A DNA stretch of 48,176 nt from Acidobacteria bacterium bin61 (GTDB lineage Bacteria; Acidobacteriota; Vicinamibacteria; Marinacidobacterales; Marinacidobacteraceae). The notes under the pieces are model-generated. The model ran no database searches, was not told where the DNA came from, and was given only the letters and a program-made list of their open reading frames with translations. The stretch covers positions 1-48,176 of the forward strand of contig MPMW01000007.1 in assembly GCA_002238705.1 (NCBI GenBank). Reading direction: 5' to 3'. Shown here piece by piece: positions 17,096 to 26,481 of the stretch (positions are counted from its first letter, which is position 1; every line of letters begins with the position of its first letter). A program made the translations under genes and the position numbers.

Positions 17096-19438
17096 TCACG
17101 CGATCACGGGTGCGGGATTCAGACCGGCTTCGGCGAGAGGGTGGTTGCGATGGCCCATGCTGACGGGCACGTCGTAGAGACGGCCGGGGGCGAATCGTGC
17201 CCAGAAGTGCCGCATTCCGGGCACGATGACCCGCGCCACGGGCATACCGATGTCGGGCCGGGTCTGATCCAGCACCAGCAACTCCATGCCCTTCGCTTCG
17301 ACGAGCGCACGGCAGTTCTCCACATCGTCGCGCGTGTCCGCCGTTTCGATCGCCGCATACCGCGAAGCCTTGCACTGCGGCGCGTCAGCCGGCGCCAGCC
17401 AGGAACAATCGGCGAGACGAGCGGTCTTCCACCACCAAAGCGCCAGAGGGTCATCAATCGCGGGCCGGCCGTCTCTGCTCCCGGGCCGTGGCAGCCAGGT
17501 AAGGCACTGGTTCAGTTCGCAAATCGCCCGCAGCGCCGCGATGCGCGGGTCGGCGTTCGCGCCGGCGCCGTAGATGATGTCCTCGGTCTGGCCCTCCGGC
17601 CTGCGCGAGAGCGCGACGAAGGTGGGAATGCCTATATCGGACGTGACGTCGAGCATCCACACGTCCCGCTCGTAGCGGGCGTAGTGCTCCGGGGCCGATG
17701 CGAGGTAATCGTCGTCGAAGGCGGCGAGATCGACCGCCGGGGCCCGCAGCCGGTTGTACCACCAGATTGCGAACGCATCGCGCTCTACCAGTTCATAAAA
17801 GCCCTGCAGGACGGCTTCTTCCAGGGTATTGCCGGCAGCGCAGCCGTTCGAATCGGCGATCAGGTCCGCGGGGCCGCGCCGTTCGGCGGGCATGCTGTAG
17901 AGCATGGACGTCGGCAGATAGCGATGCCGCTGCTGCGTCAGCGACCACGCCGGTGTCCAGTCGATTTCGGCGTCGGGATCGAGACGCCGCGGGACGATGT
18001 TGTACGGATGACCCTTCGCGTTGATGCTTGCGGCATTTTCGAACTGATGGTCGCTGAACAATTGCGCGTCGTTGGGATGGATGGCCTCGCCGCCCGCGAA
18101 CTCCCTGAACCGCCTCCGCAGGCGGATCTCGTCTCCACCGCACGCGCCCGAATGGCGTTCGACCGCTTCGCAGAGCGCGCTGACCCGGGATTGCTCCCGA
18201 GTGGCGCCCTTGCCGGCGCTCTTGCTCCGGAGGCTGCGCCGGAGCGAACTCAGGGTTCGGCTTCTCACGCCGAGATTGCTGCCGGCCCAATAGACGTGCA
18301 GCCACGAATCGTTCTCATCGGTGGTGCGCGACAGCCAGGTCACGACCCCACTGATCGGGCTCACCAGGTGGCGGTATTTCGCCAGCGTGACTTCCGGCGA
18401 CACGATGCGTGCGCCGCCGCTGTTGCGGTGAGCCTTGGGACTCGCTTTGAGAGACAGCGGCACCGGAAGCCGGTCCGGCCGATGGAGCGCTTCGTCGCCA
18501 CAGGCCGGGCACTGCGGCCGGCGCACTACGGGGTGTTGCGAACTCGTGAAGGTGCCGACGTTCATGGCAATCGCGTGTTCGTGAATCGGGGCCGCGTCCT
18601 CGAGCACGAGCCACTTGACGATTTCGGCCGCGATCAGCCGGTAGAGCGCCTCCAGAACCGCGGGCTGGCCCGCGAACGGCTTGAAGGCCGCCTGGTCGCC
18701 GGCAATGTTGCGCAGAAGACCGTGGACCTCCTGATGGCTTCCCAGCCGGTACGCCAGACAGTCCCAGCAGGGTCCTTGTTCGCCCGCGTGAAAGACGGGG
18801 CCGAACAGCGCCTCCATGCCACGCGGCCGCACCAGCGTCCACGGCGCTTTCGCCTCGAGCTGGCGCCGATTCACCGCTGCAAGGTGCGTCTCGAGATAGT
18901 CCTCGCAAACGATGACGGTGAGCGTGGGATCGGCAGTCCCCACGACCGCGCCGCCCTCCTCGAGATGCCGAATGAACTGGCTCTCGTCACCGTTGACCGC
19001 GATGCGCGATTCCGCCAGCCGCCTTTCGACCCAGCGCGGGGATGCGCCGAGCGACGACCAATAGGCGGCCCGGGGGCGGTCCATGCCGTGATCGGCAGAA
19101 ACGACATAACCCTTGGCCGAAAGCGACCCAAGGGCCGAGAAGACCTCGGAGGCGCCATGGACGCCCTCCACGGCGGCGACGATCGCATCCAGCGGGTGCC
19201 GGCCATCGAGGAGCGGTATCAGGTTGCAATTCACCTTGCCGTGCAGCAGGGTGTTGAAGGTTTCGGAAACCAGCAGCGTCTGCTGGTCGCCAATCTGGTG
19301 AAACCGGAGGTGCGGTGCGAGAGCAGGAAGCTTGACCAGTCCCCGGTCCGCGGAGGTTGTTCGCGGCAGGATTCCGGGCCGGGAATTCGTGTCCGTATGC
19401 CTTGCCAGCGGGGACTTCCGCGCCGAATCAGCCGGCAT
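17096..19438 (-). CDS. Fused E1-like/YcaO TOMM cyclodehydratase
   Basis: A 780-aa enzyme predicted to recognise the NHLP leader and use ATP to convert cysteines to thiazolines. Residues ~30-115 look like the leader-binding (RRE-like) winged helix. Residues ~120-340 are the E1-ubiquitin-activating-like domain with two zinc pairs, CWDC (224-227) and CPAC (310-313). Residues ~350-780 are the YcaO domain, with the ATP/Mg signatures SALCEAVERHSG (420-431) and GNTLEEAVLQGFYELVERD (536-554). The C-terminus reads LNPAPVIA, only loosely matching the PxPxP end of many azoline-forming YcaOs. The start ATG 19438 lies two bases after the stop of the leader-toroid gene. The long upstream extension of this frame antisense to other features is not coding. 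Confidence 0.9.
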   Translation of the reverse strand: MPADSARKSPLARHTDTNSRPGILPRTTSADRGLVKLPALAPHLRFHQIGDQQTLLVSETFNTLLHGKVNCNLIPLLDGRHPLDAIVAAVEGVHGASEVFSALGSLSAKGYVVSADHGMDRPRAAYWSSLGASPRWVERRLAESRIAVNGDESQFIRHLEEGGAVVGTADPTLTVIVCEDYLETHLAAVNRRQLEAKAPWTLVRPRGMEALFGPVFHAGEQGPCWDCLAYRLGSHQEVHGLLRNIAGDQAAFKPFAGQPAVLEALYRLIAAEIVKWLVLEDAAPIHEHAIAMNVGTFTSSQHPVVRRPQCPACGDEALHRPDRLPVPLSLKASPKAHRNSGGARIVSPEVTLAKYRHLVSPISGVVTWLSRTTDENDSWLHVYWAGSNLGVRSRTLSSLRRSLRSKSAGKGATREQSRVSALCEAVERHSGACGGDEIRLRRRFREFAGGEAIHPNDAQLFSDHQFENAASINAKGHPYNIVPRRLDPDAEIDWTPAWSLTQQRHRYLPTSMLYSMPAERRGPADLIADSNGCAAGNTLEEAVLQGFYELVERDAFAIWWYNRLRAPAVDLAAFDDDYLASAPEHYARYERDVWMLDVTSDIGIPTFVALSRRPEGQTEDIIYGAGANADPRIAALRAICELNQCLTWLPRPGSRDGRPAIDDPLALWWWKTARLADCSWLAPADAPQCKASRYAAIETADTRDDVENCRALVEAKGMELLVLDQTRPDIGMPVARVIVPGMRHFWARFAPGRLYDVPVSMGHRNHPLAEAGLNPAPVIA

Positions 19439-19440
19439 TC

Positions 19441-20751
19441 TCAGGCGGTCAGGACTCCGACAAGGCGCTCCAGAGCTTCCACACAAAACGCGGAGGTCAC
19501 GGCTTCGGAGCCGTGTCCGATCTGCCCGACGGCGCCCCATTTCAGCGTCTGGTCGCCGAACGCCGGAAACTCCGGCCAACTGCCGTCCTCGCGTTGTGAA
19601 CTCAGGAATCGCTCCACCTGGTGTTTCACGTCGATGCGCTGGAGGCTTGAGGCGCCATCGAGCGCCGACACTGCCTGAGCGGTCTGAAGGATGTTGCCGA
19701 ATTCCCCGTTCTCGTCGCGCAACGCCAGAATGCGGTCCGCGAGTATCGGCCGTAGTCGAGCCAGGGCAGGCCGCGCGCGAACCATGGCGCGGGCGGTCGC
19801 ATGGTAGATCGCGACCGTGTCGGGATACCACTTGGATGAGCCCTCGACCTTGCCTTCGGTGATCAGAGCCTCCAGCCACCTTTGGGCGTCCTCGGTTTCG
19901 GGGCAGGCGCCAAGATAGGCGATGACGTTCGCATTGACTACGGGATCCGCTTCTATCCGGAACGGCGAAACGACTTCGGGTTCGTCCTCGGCCAGGACCC
20001 AGGTCAGGAAACGGCCCCGCTCGTCGCGATTCGCCAGCAGCGCCGGAATGTTCCTCCCCAAGAGGATCCAGGGATGCGTCCCCAAGACCTGTGAGCAGAG
20101 GGTGGTGCTGTCGAGATCCTGGGGAAGGTGGCGGTAATACCGCCACAAACCGGGATACTCGATGGTGTTCGCAAGGTGCGCCCTGGTAGCGTCGCACATG
20201 GCCCTGGCCCGCGCTTCGTGGCAACTCTCCAGAGCCAGTACGCAAAGAGCCGAAATGAACGGCGGCCTTTCGAAGTGCCGTGGAATGTTGGGGTCGGCGA
20301 CGTTGAACCGGATGCAGTGCCAGGCGCCATTTTCGTCGAGGGTGGATTCCAGAAACGCGAGACCGCGGCGGATGCTCTTCCGAGCCGATCGGGCGAGGGT
20401 TGCGGAAGTGGCGCCGCTCCTCCCGGCGCGCGGGCGCTCGGGGGTCGGCGGTCGAAGGGGCGGTGCGGGGTCGTAGAGCGTCTTCTTGAGAAACGCGAGT
20501 GATGCGGCGCCGGTCTGCGCCTCCTTTCGTTCGGACTGGCTGAGTGTGGCACGCGGCGGAAGCACCACGTGGGTCGCGGAACATGTCTCTTCGTGCACGT
20601 GAATCTGGTGGCCTTCGGCCAGCTTCACGCCGAGTTCCTCTTCGATCGTGGCTTTGGGTTTCGCGAGCAGGCGTTCGCGAAAGTCGTTGTCCTCGCCGGC
20701 TCGCGATATGAGGGAGTCGGCGACGGCATTGAGTCCCTTCCTTGATGTCAA
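19441..20751 (-). CDS. NHLP leader fused to squalene-cyclase-like alpha/alpha toroid
   Basis: A 436-aa protein with an unusual architecture. Residues ~20-66 copy the RiPP leader: DNDFRERLLAKPKATI, EEELGV, IHVHEE and VVLPP align almost position by position with the precursor at 15519. In place of a short core, a Pro/Arg-rich linker (~92-115) leads to a terpene-cyclase/prenyltransferase-type toroid at ~125-436. QW-like repeats appear at FLESTLDENGAWHC (133-146) and FLSSQREDGSWPEF (382-395), and DLDSTT (212-217) resembles the class II cyclase DxDDTA acid motif with Asp replaced by Ser. The TTG start at 20751 overlaps the upstream stop and has AGGAGG eight bases before it. It could be a leader-tagged enzyme recruited to the cyclodehydratase, or a large substrate. 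Confidence 0.85.
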   Translation of the reverse strand: MTSRKGLNAVADSLISRAGEDNDFRERLLAKPKATIEEELGVKLAEGHQIHVHEETCSATHVVLPPRATLSQSERKEAQTGAASLAFLKKTLYDPAPPLRPPTPERPRAGRSGATSATLARSARKSIRRGLAFLESTLDENGAWHCIRFNVADPNIPRHFERPPFISALCVLALESCHEARARAMCDATRAHLANTIEYPGLWRYYRHLPQDLDSTTLCSQVLGTHPWILLGRNIPALLANRDERGRFLTWVLAEDEPEVVSPFRIEADPVVNANVIAYLGACPETEDAQRWLEALITEGKVEGSSKWYPDTVAIYHATARAMVRARPALARLRPILADRILALRDENGEFGNILQTAQAVSALDGASSLQRIDVKHQVERFLSSQREDGSWPEFPAFGDQTLKWGAVGQIGHGSEAVTSAFCVEALERLVGVLTA

Positions 20752-23687
20752 GCGATCTGCCTCCTGATCAATTCCTTGAACACGCCGTCGGTTTCCATGA
20801 GTTCGCTGAAGGATCCGCTCTGTACCACTTTGCCGGCCTGCAGGACATAGATGCGGTCCGCCTGTTCCAGCGTGGACAGGCGGTGGGCGATGACGAGGCG
20901 GGTGGAGGTCAGGGCGGCGAGGTTCTTCATTACCCTGGCCTGGTTTTCGTTGTCCAGCCAGTTGGTTGCCTCATCGAACAGCATGATCCGCGGACTGCCG
21001 ATCACCGAGCGGGCGATCGTCACCCGCTGACTTTCGCCGCCCGACAGGACAGCCCCGCTGGTGCCCACCATGGTCATCAGGCCCATGGGCATTCCCTTGA
21101 TTTCGCTTTCGACCTCGGCGGTGCGGACGGCCGTCCAGACCTCCTTGCTCGTCACTCCGTCGTGGTGGCTGACCAGGTTGTCCCACAGATCCAGGGGATG
21201 AAGCCGGACGGACTGCGGCACCGCGCCGACCTGCCGGCGCACCTGCTTCAGGTTCAGGTGCCTCAGGTCGCGTCCGTCGTAGTACACGGCGCCGGCACTC
21301 GGCCGGTCGACTCCGAGTGCGAGCCGGAACAGGGTGCTCTTGCCGGCGCCGGACTCCCCGGCGATCGCCACGAATTCGCCAGGACGGGCGCGAAGGGTGA
21401 CATCGTCCAGAATCAAGGGGCCGTCGGGGTCGTAACGGAAGGAAACACGGTCGAAGAGAAGCTCGCCGCCCAGCGAGTCGACCGGCTCTCCTTCGAGTTC
21501 GGTCTCGGGAACCGCGGCGAGCAGGGGGCGCATCTGATCGAACGCCGGGACCATGGAGGCAACGGCGCCGAAGGACTCGCCGAGCCGGGCGACTGCGGAC
21601 TGGAAGGCGATGAAGACGGTGTAAACGACGAGAAAATCGCCAACCGGGACGTTCCGGTCGCCCACTGCCACGGCCAGGAGCAGTACCCCACCGGCAAGGA
21701 AGGGAAGTGCGGCGCCGAAGGCCCGCGAGTGCCCCTCGAGTGCGCCCAGTTCGAGTTCCGCGCGTTTCTGTTCGCGATAGTCCCGCGCCCAGATGGCGAA
21801 AGCCGATCCTTCGGCGTTTTCCACCCGCAGCTTGGTGATTCCGCCCACGATCTGGAACAGCCGGCCGGCTACGCGACGGGCCGCGCCGATCATCTGCCCA
21901 TGAGGGGATACCTGGCGTAGGCCGAGCGCCACGGTGATCAGGACCGAAGCCAGGCTGAAGATCAGGGCGACGGCCCCAAGGCCGGTGTCATAGAAGAAGA
22001 TGACGGCCAAGACCGGAAGCAGGAAAACGACCGACAGCAGGCTGTCGGCGACGACTCCCTGCAAGCCGTCGCGAAGACTCTGGAACGTCATTCCCGACAT
22101 GGCCAGATCGCCGGCCGGACGGCGGCGGAGAACGCTGGGCGGAAGCCGCATGAGGCGGTCCCAGAAGGCGGCTTCGACCCGCGACGCCGAGCGTCCCTCG
22201 AGCCGCATCATCGCGGTGCTCTGCAGCAGGTGCAGCAGTGCGCCGAGCAGGCCGAACGCGGCCACCGTCACGGCCACGGCATAAAGCGCTGAGGTGCTTC
22301 CGCCTTCCGTCAGGTGGTGGGCAACGAATCCGAGCGCGAGGGCCGGCGCCAGCTTGACCAGGCCGCCCGGAAGCCCGGCAACCACCAGCCGCGCCAGGTC
22401 CCGGCCCGATCCATGGAGGGCCGTTCCGAGGAGCTCTGCCGGTTTCACGTTGCCGGGCGGCAAGGGCCGATAGAACATCCAGGCTTCCTCGCCCAGCGTG
22501 CGGGCGCGATCCGGCGTGATCCGGACACCGCGCTTGCTGACCGGGTCCACCTCCCGGTAGCGCCCGAAGATTCCCGGCAGGAGCGCTACGGGCCGGCCGT
22601 CCTCCGCGCGGAATGCCAGCAGCGCATTGCTGTCGCCGTGCCACCAGTCGCCCTCGGCCTTGAACCGCACCCGCCGGGCGCGTACGCCGGACGCATCGAG
22701 CACGTCAACCAGGCCGACTCGAGCATCAGATGCACCCGAACGCGCCGGAATCCTGAAATCGATTCCTTCACGGCGGCCGATGATCCGGAGGGCGTCCGCC
22801 AGAGCCGCGTCATCGACTCTCGCACCTCGATCGGTCGGAAGGTCGTAGATATTGAAGAGCCGCTGCCGCGCCGCCTTCGCGGCCCGGCGGCGGCTGGTGG
22901 TCCGTGCGCGTTCGAGATTGGCATCGTCAACCGTGGCGAGTCGGCGGTTGTGACGCTCGAGGGCGAACGCGGCCGTGTGGAAGGAGGCGAGCGCCCGCGG
23001 CAGCATGCCGCGCTCCGCCAGGGTCTTTGTTGATTCGCCGGAAAGGGTGACCTTGTCGAACAGGCTGAGCCAGCTCGTTCGCGTCAGCGGTACCGGAGTC
23101 CGACTGGCGCCGCTCGTCCCGGCGAGTTCCGCCGGGTCCACGATCCCCATGAACAGGCTTGCGCCGCGCGGCGGTTCGGATACCCAGACCACCCCGCGCC
23201 GCACGGACAGCGTACAAGGGGCCAGGGTCTGGGTGACACCGGGTTCGGCCAGGGCGGTCGCACGCGGAAGGCGGCTTGCAAAACGCGAAAGCGTGTCCGT
23301 TATGGCGCTCAACCAGGTATCCGTCTGTTCCCCCAGTTCCGACGGATCGACCTCTGACAGCAATGACGCCGGCAGGCGCTTCAGAATGGTGCCGGGCAAT
23401 CCCTTGGCAATCAGGCTGAGCGTCGCGCCTTCGTCGCTCTCCCGTTCGTCCGGTGCGACACCCGGAAGCAGGCAGCCCGATTCGCGGCGCAACAGGTGCT
23501 GCGGCGCCGCTCGTTCCACCCGGTCCTTGAGTTCGACCAGAAACAGATTGACCGAACCCCGATCAATGAACCAGACAGTGTCCGGGTCATCGAGTGCCAC
23601 CGGCAGGTTGCTGGCGCAGGGCACAGACGTCCCCGAGCGGGCCGCGAGTTCGGCCAACGAGGTGTATCGCGGTCTCGTGTCGTGCAT
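20748..23687 (-). CDS. NHLM-type ABC transporter, second ATP-binding subunit
   Basis: A 979-aa inner-membrane ABC protein matching the second transporter subunit of nitrile-hydratase-leader microcin systems. It has a long cytoplasmic N-terminal region of ~420 residues (early part reminiscent of a cyclic-nucleotide-binding-like fold: DPDTVWFIDRGSVNLFLVE), a six-helix membrane domain (~430-700) and an ATPase domain. Walker A is GESGAGKS, the signature is LSGGESQR and Walker B is IMLFDEATNWLD. It lacks a C39 peptidase, which the adjacent subunit supplies. Its ATG overlaps the upstream stop by one base (TGATG), and its own stop overlaps the next gene's TTG start. It probably forms a heteromeric exporter with the 736-aa protein for the modified LCCCW peptide. 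Confidence 0.92.
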   Translation of the reverse strand: MHDTRPRYTSLAELAARSGTSVPCASNLPVALDDPDTVWFIDRGSVNLFLVELKDRVERAAPQHLLRRESGCLLPGVAPDERESDEGATLSLIAKGLPGTILKRLPASLLSEVDPSELGEQTDTWLSAITDTLSRFASRLPRATALAEPGVTQTLAPCTLSVRRGVVWVSEPPRGASLFMGIVDPAELAGTSGASRTPVPLTRTSWLSLFDKVTLSGESTKTLAERGMLPRALASFHTAAFALERHNRRLATVDDANLERARTTSRRRAAKAARQRLFNIYDLPTDRGARVDDAALADALRIIGRREGIDFRIPARSGASDARVGLVDVLDASGVRARRVRFKAEGDWWHGDSNALLAFRAEDGRPVALLPGIFGRYREVDPVSKRGVRITPDRARTLGEEAWMFYRPLPPGNVKPAELLGTALHGSGRDLARLVVAGLPGGLVKLAPALALGFVAHHLTEGGSTSALYAVAVTVAAFGLLGALLHLLQSTAMMRLEGRSASRVEAAFWDRLMRLPPSVLRRRPAGDLAMSGMTFQSLRDGLQGVVADSLLSVVFLLPVLAVIFFYDTGLGAVALIFSLASVLITVALGLRQVSPHGQMIGAARRVAGRLFQIVGGITKLRVENAEGSAFAIWARDYREQKRAELELGALEGHSRAFGAALPFLAGGVLLLAVAVGDRNVPVGDFLVVYTVFIAFQSAVARLGESFGAVASMVPAFDQMRPLLAAVPETELEGEPVDSLGGELLFDRVSFRYDPDGPLILDDVTLRARPGEFVAIAGESGAGKSTLFRLALGVDRPSAGAVYYDGRDLRHLNLKQVRRQVGAVPQSVRLHPLDLWDNLVSHHDGVTSKEVWTAVRTAEVESEIKGMPMGLMTMVGTSGAVLSGGESQRVTIARSVIGSPRIMLFDEATNWLDNENQARVMKNLAALTSTRLVIAHRLSTLEQADRIYVLQAGKVVQSGSFSELMETDGVFKELIRRQIA

Positions 23688-25897
23688 CAGCCTGACCTGA
23701 TCAGCTTGTAATACGACCCATCCCGGTCCGCCATCAGTTCGTCGTGCGTGCCGCGTTGCGCTTCCGCGCCCTTGTTGAGCAGGATGATCTCGTCGCAGTC
23801 CCGCACGGTGCTGAGCCGGTGCGCCACGATCAGGCAGGTGACGCCGCGTCGCCGCAAGGCGTCGTCCACGTATTCCTCGGTTGCTGCATCGAGGGCGCTC
23901 GTTGCCTCGTCCAGAACGAGCACTGTCGGATGGCCCACCAGCGCGCGGGCGATTTCGAGCCTTTGGCGCTGGCCGCCGCTGAAGTTCGCCCCGCCTTCTT
24001 CGACGATGGTCGAGTACCCGTCCGGTCTCACCAGGATTTCGTCATGGATCCATGCATCCCGGGTGGCGGCGAAGATGGCTTCATCCGGAATCGCCGGGTT
24101 CCAAAGGGTGATGTTGTCGCGTAGGGATGCGGAAAACAGCACGACATCCTGATCCACCATGGAGATGGACTGCTGGAGAACTTCCTCGGGTATCTCGTCC
24201 CGCAAGTGGCCATCGAACAGGATCTCGCCCGACCAGGGCTGATAGACACCGGAAACGAGCCGAGCCAGCGTCGACTTGCCGGAACCGCTGGGACCGACCA
24301 CGGCAACCCGCTGGCCGGGTTTGAGTACCAGGTTGAAGTTCTCGATCAGCGGCGCCCGACCCTTGTTGAACCCGAAGGTGATGTTCCGCAGTTCGAGGCG
24401 GCCGGTAAGCTGGAGCCGGCCATTGAACGTGGGAATGGATTCTGATTCCGGGCTCCGCCGGCTGAAAACGGGATCTTCGGTGGCGGCGGAGATGTCGTCC
24501 AGGCGTTGCAGATCCGTTTCGAGCGCCTGGCGTTTGTCGGCGAACTCCAGGAAACGGTCCACCGGCGCCAGGAACATTTCCGCTAGGACGAAGAACCCCA
24601 CCAGCGTTCCCAGGGTCATTTCGCCATTCAGGACCAGGCTCCCTCCGATACCCAGGACCGCCGCACTGCGGAGTGCGGCGATGAGGCCCGGAAGCGCGGA
24701 ATTCATGGAGCCCAGTTCGGAATAGAGCTGACGCGCATGGAGTTCGCGCGCCTGCTGGCCGCTCCAGCGCGAAAAGAACCGGTCATCCGATCCCGTCATG
24801 CGCAGGTTTTCCGCATGACTCAACATCTGCATGCCGACGCCGATCAGCAGTCCCTGTTCGCGCCGCATCGCCCGGCTGCGAACGGCCTGGGGTCCGTTGA
24901 GTAGGTGGGCCACCGCTCCGTGGAGAACCGCCAGGAGCACCACGACCAGGGCAAGCAGGGCATCGTAGGCCACCATGGCGACGAGCAACACCACGCTCAT
25001 CGCCATGTCGATGATGAGCACGAGGAACTGGTCGGTCAGGTTCTTCGCAATCCTGTCGATAGACGAGACCCGATCGGTCAGGTCGCCCACCAGCCGGTGC
25101 GTGAAGAACTCGACCGGCAACCGCAGCAGGCGTGTCACGCCCCGGTTGTATCCGGTCACCGAGATCCGGACTGCGAGCCGTTTCAGGAATCGGTGCTTGA
25201 GCAACGACAGAATGTAGACCAGGACGCCGCCGCCCAACAGGGCCACCACCACACCGATCCACGGCCCATGGTTCTCCAGGACGTCGTCCACGAAAACACC
25301 GATCGTCGCCGGCACGATGAGCGCCAGCAAGGTCAACATGAGCGCGCAGGCGGTTACTCCGGTAAGCACGCTCCATGATCCGGCGAGCAACGAGCCCAAC
25401 TCCGCGAAGAGGCTGCGCTGTTCGCCTCCCGTGCTGAAGTCGGCGCCACGTTTGAATCGCAGGGCGATTCCACTGAAGCCCTCGCAAAACTCCTCGACGG
25501 AAAGCTTGCGTCGCCCCGTGGAGGGGTCGTTGAGGTAGTAACTGGCGCCATCGAATCCTTCGAGGACCACGAAATGGCTGAATTGCCAGAACAGAATCAG
25601 CGGTAGTTCCAGGTGTCTCAGTTGATCGGCGCGTACGCTGAGTCCCTTGCACTCGAGACCGTAGTGTCTGGAGGCGCGCAGGATGCTGGCGGCACTACTC
25701 CCGTCCCGGCTCACCTCGCATCTTTCGCGCAGTTCGGTGAGTGGCACAAAGCGCCCGAAGTAGGCCAGGATGCTGCCGAGGCATGCGGCGCCACATTCCG
25801 ACGCGTGCATCTGCAACACAATGGGCGTGGTGATCCTTCGCTTCGAGGACTCCGATGCGGCCCTGCCGCGAGTCCTTCCGGAAGCGCGTGGCGCCAT
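23687..25897 (-). CDS. NHLM-type C39 peptidase/ABC exporter
   Basis: A 736-aa peptidase-containing ABC transporter. The N-terminal C39 domain has a complete catalytic triad: Cys35 in HASECGAAC, His108 in QFSHFVVLEG and Asp124 in YLNDPSTG. A six-helix membrane domain occupies ~165-460. The ATPase domain carries Walker A GPSGSGKS, signature FSGGQRQR and Walker B VLVLDEATSALD. It should cut the leader after the Ala-Gly pair of the precursor and move the product across the inner membrane. It is one base beyond the HlyD-like gene stop in the operon. An active triad supports leader removal coupled to export. Confidence 0.95.
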   Translation of the reverse strand: MAPRASGRTRGRAASESSKRRITTPIVLQMHASECGAACLGSILAYFGRFVPLTELRERCEVSRDGSSAASILRASRHYGLECKGLSVRADQLRHLELPLILFWQFSHFVVLEGFDGASYYLNDPSTGRRKLSVEEFCEGFSGIALRFKRGADFSTGGEQRSLFAELGSLLAGSWSVLTGVTACALMLTLLALIVPATIGVFVDDVLENHGPWIGVVVALLGGGVLVYILSLLKHRFLKRLAVRISVTGYNRGVTRLLRLPVEFFTHRLVGDLTDRVSSIDRIAKNLTDQFLVLIIDMAMSVVLLVAMVAYDALLALVVVLLAVLHGAVAHLLNGPQAVRSRAMRREQGLLIGVGMQMLSHAENLRMTGSDDRFFSRWSGQQARELHARQLYSELGSMNSALPGLIAALRSAAVLGIGGSLVLNGEMTLGTLVGFFVLAEMFLAPVDRFLEFADKRQALETDLQRLDDISAATEDPVFSRRSPESESIPTFNGRLQLTGRLELRNITFGFNKGRAPLIENFNLVLKPGQRVAVVGPSGSGKSTLARLVSGVYQPWSGEILFDGHLRDEIPEEVLQQSISMVDQDVVLFSASLRDNITLWNPAIPDEAIFAATRDAWIHDEILVRPDGYSTIVEEGGANFSGGQRQRLEIARALVGHPTVLVLDEATSALDAATEEYVDDALRRRGVTCLIVAHRLSTVRDCDEIILLNKGAEAQRGTHDELMADRDGSYYKLIRSG

Positions 25898-25898
25898 C

Positions 25899-26441
25899 CT
25901 AGGATCGCCTCATCCGCAAGAGTTGGACGGGAGACTGCCTGCCCAGTTCGATGACAATCCGGCACTCCCGATCCGTCAGGGAAGCAAGGTCAACGCTTTC
26001 GTCGAGCGCGATATCGACGCGATACACCGCGACTGCGGATCCGAACGCCGCCAGTCCCCCGGAAAGGGGTACGGCGGAAATCGCCGTCACCTTTCCGTCC
26101 AGCGTATCTTCCCCATCTTCGGTGGTCAGCACCAGGACCGCCGGCATCCCGGACCTGACCTGCGGCGCGAGGTCGCGCTCGACCTGGACGAGCGCCTGGA
26201 CGGACGTGCTGCCCTCGGTCAGGATTCCGCCAGGGTCGGCCAGTACTCCGTGTACCGCCCGGCTGTGGGCCACGTCACCAAACAAGAGCCACCCGGTGAG
26301 GGCGAACAACAAGAGACCAATCGCGGCCACGAGCAGCCGCTCCCGGGGTGTCGAAATCGTCAACAACCGGTCGAGTTGTTCGCGTTCTTCCTTTGCCTCC
26401 GCAACAGTGTTGTGAAATGAGCCAAATGGATTGTTGAACAC
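25899..26441 (-). CDS. Minimal HlyD-type secretion protein of the NHLM system
   Basis: A ~180-aa membrane-fusion protein. A short cytoplasmic N-terminus (AEAKEEREQLDRLLTISTPRE) matches the beginning of NHLM secretion proteins, followed by one transmembrane helix (LLVAAIGLLLFALTGWLLF) and a beta-rich periplasmic part (ALVQVERDLAPQVRSGMPAVL ... GKVTAISAVPLSG). Family members are usually ~270-420 aa; the long helical hairpin that would bridge to an outer-membrane channel is missing, so only the beta-barrel-like tail remains. The start is uncertain: GTG 26441 is favoured (GGAGG twelve bases upstream), while TTG 26492 would overlap the halogenase. It sits between halogenase and exporter in a close operon. 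Confidence 0.75.
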   Translation of the reverse strand: MFNNPFGSFHNTVAEAKEEREQLDRLLTISTPRERLLVAAIGLLLFALTGWLLFGDVAHSRAVHGVLADPGGILTEGSTSVQALVQVERDLAPQVRSGMPAVLVLTTEDGEDTLDGKVTAISAVPLSGGLAAFGSAVAVYRVDIALDESVDLASLTDRECRIVIELGRQSPVQLLRMRRS

Positions 26442-26481
26442 GACCGTGCATAGCCTCCGTTGAAATGTTCCAGGACCGGCG

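Noticed and set aside
16595..19678. 1027-codon plus-strand frame opposite the YcaO gene
   Set aside because: Arg/His/Gly-rich antisense shadow of real minus-strand genes with no domain.
19439..20584. N-terminal extension of the YcaO protein
   Set aside because: It overlaps the leader-toroid gene in another frame and has an Arg/Pro/Ser-rich composition; ATG 19438 gives the family start.
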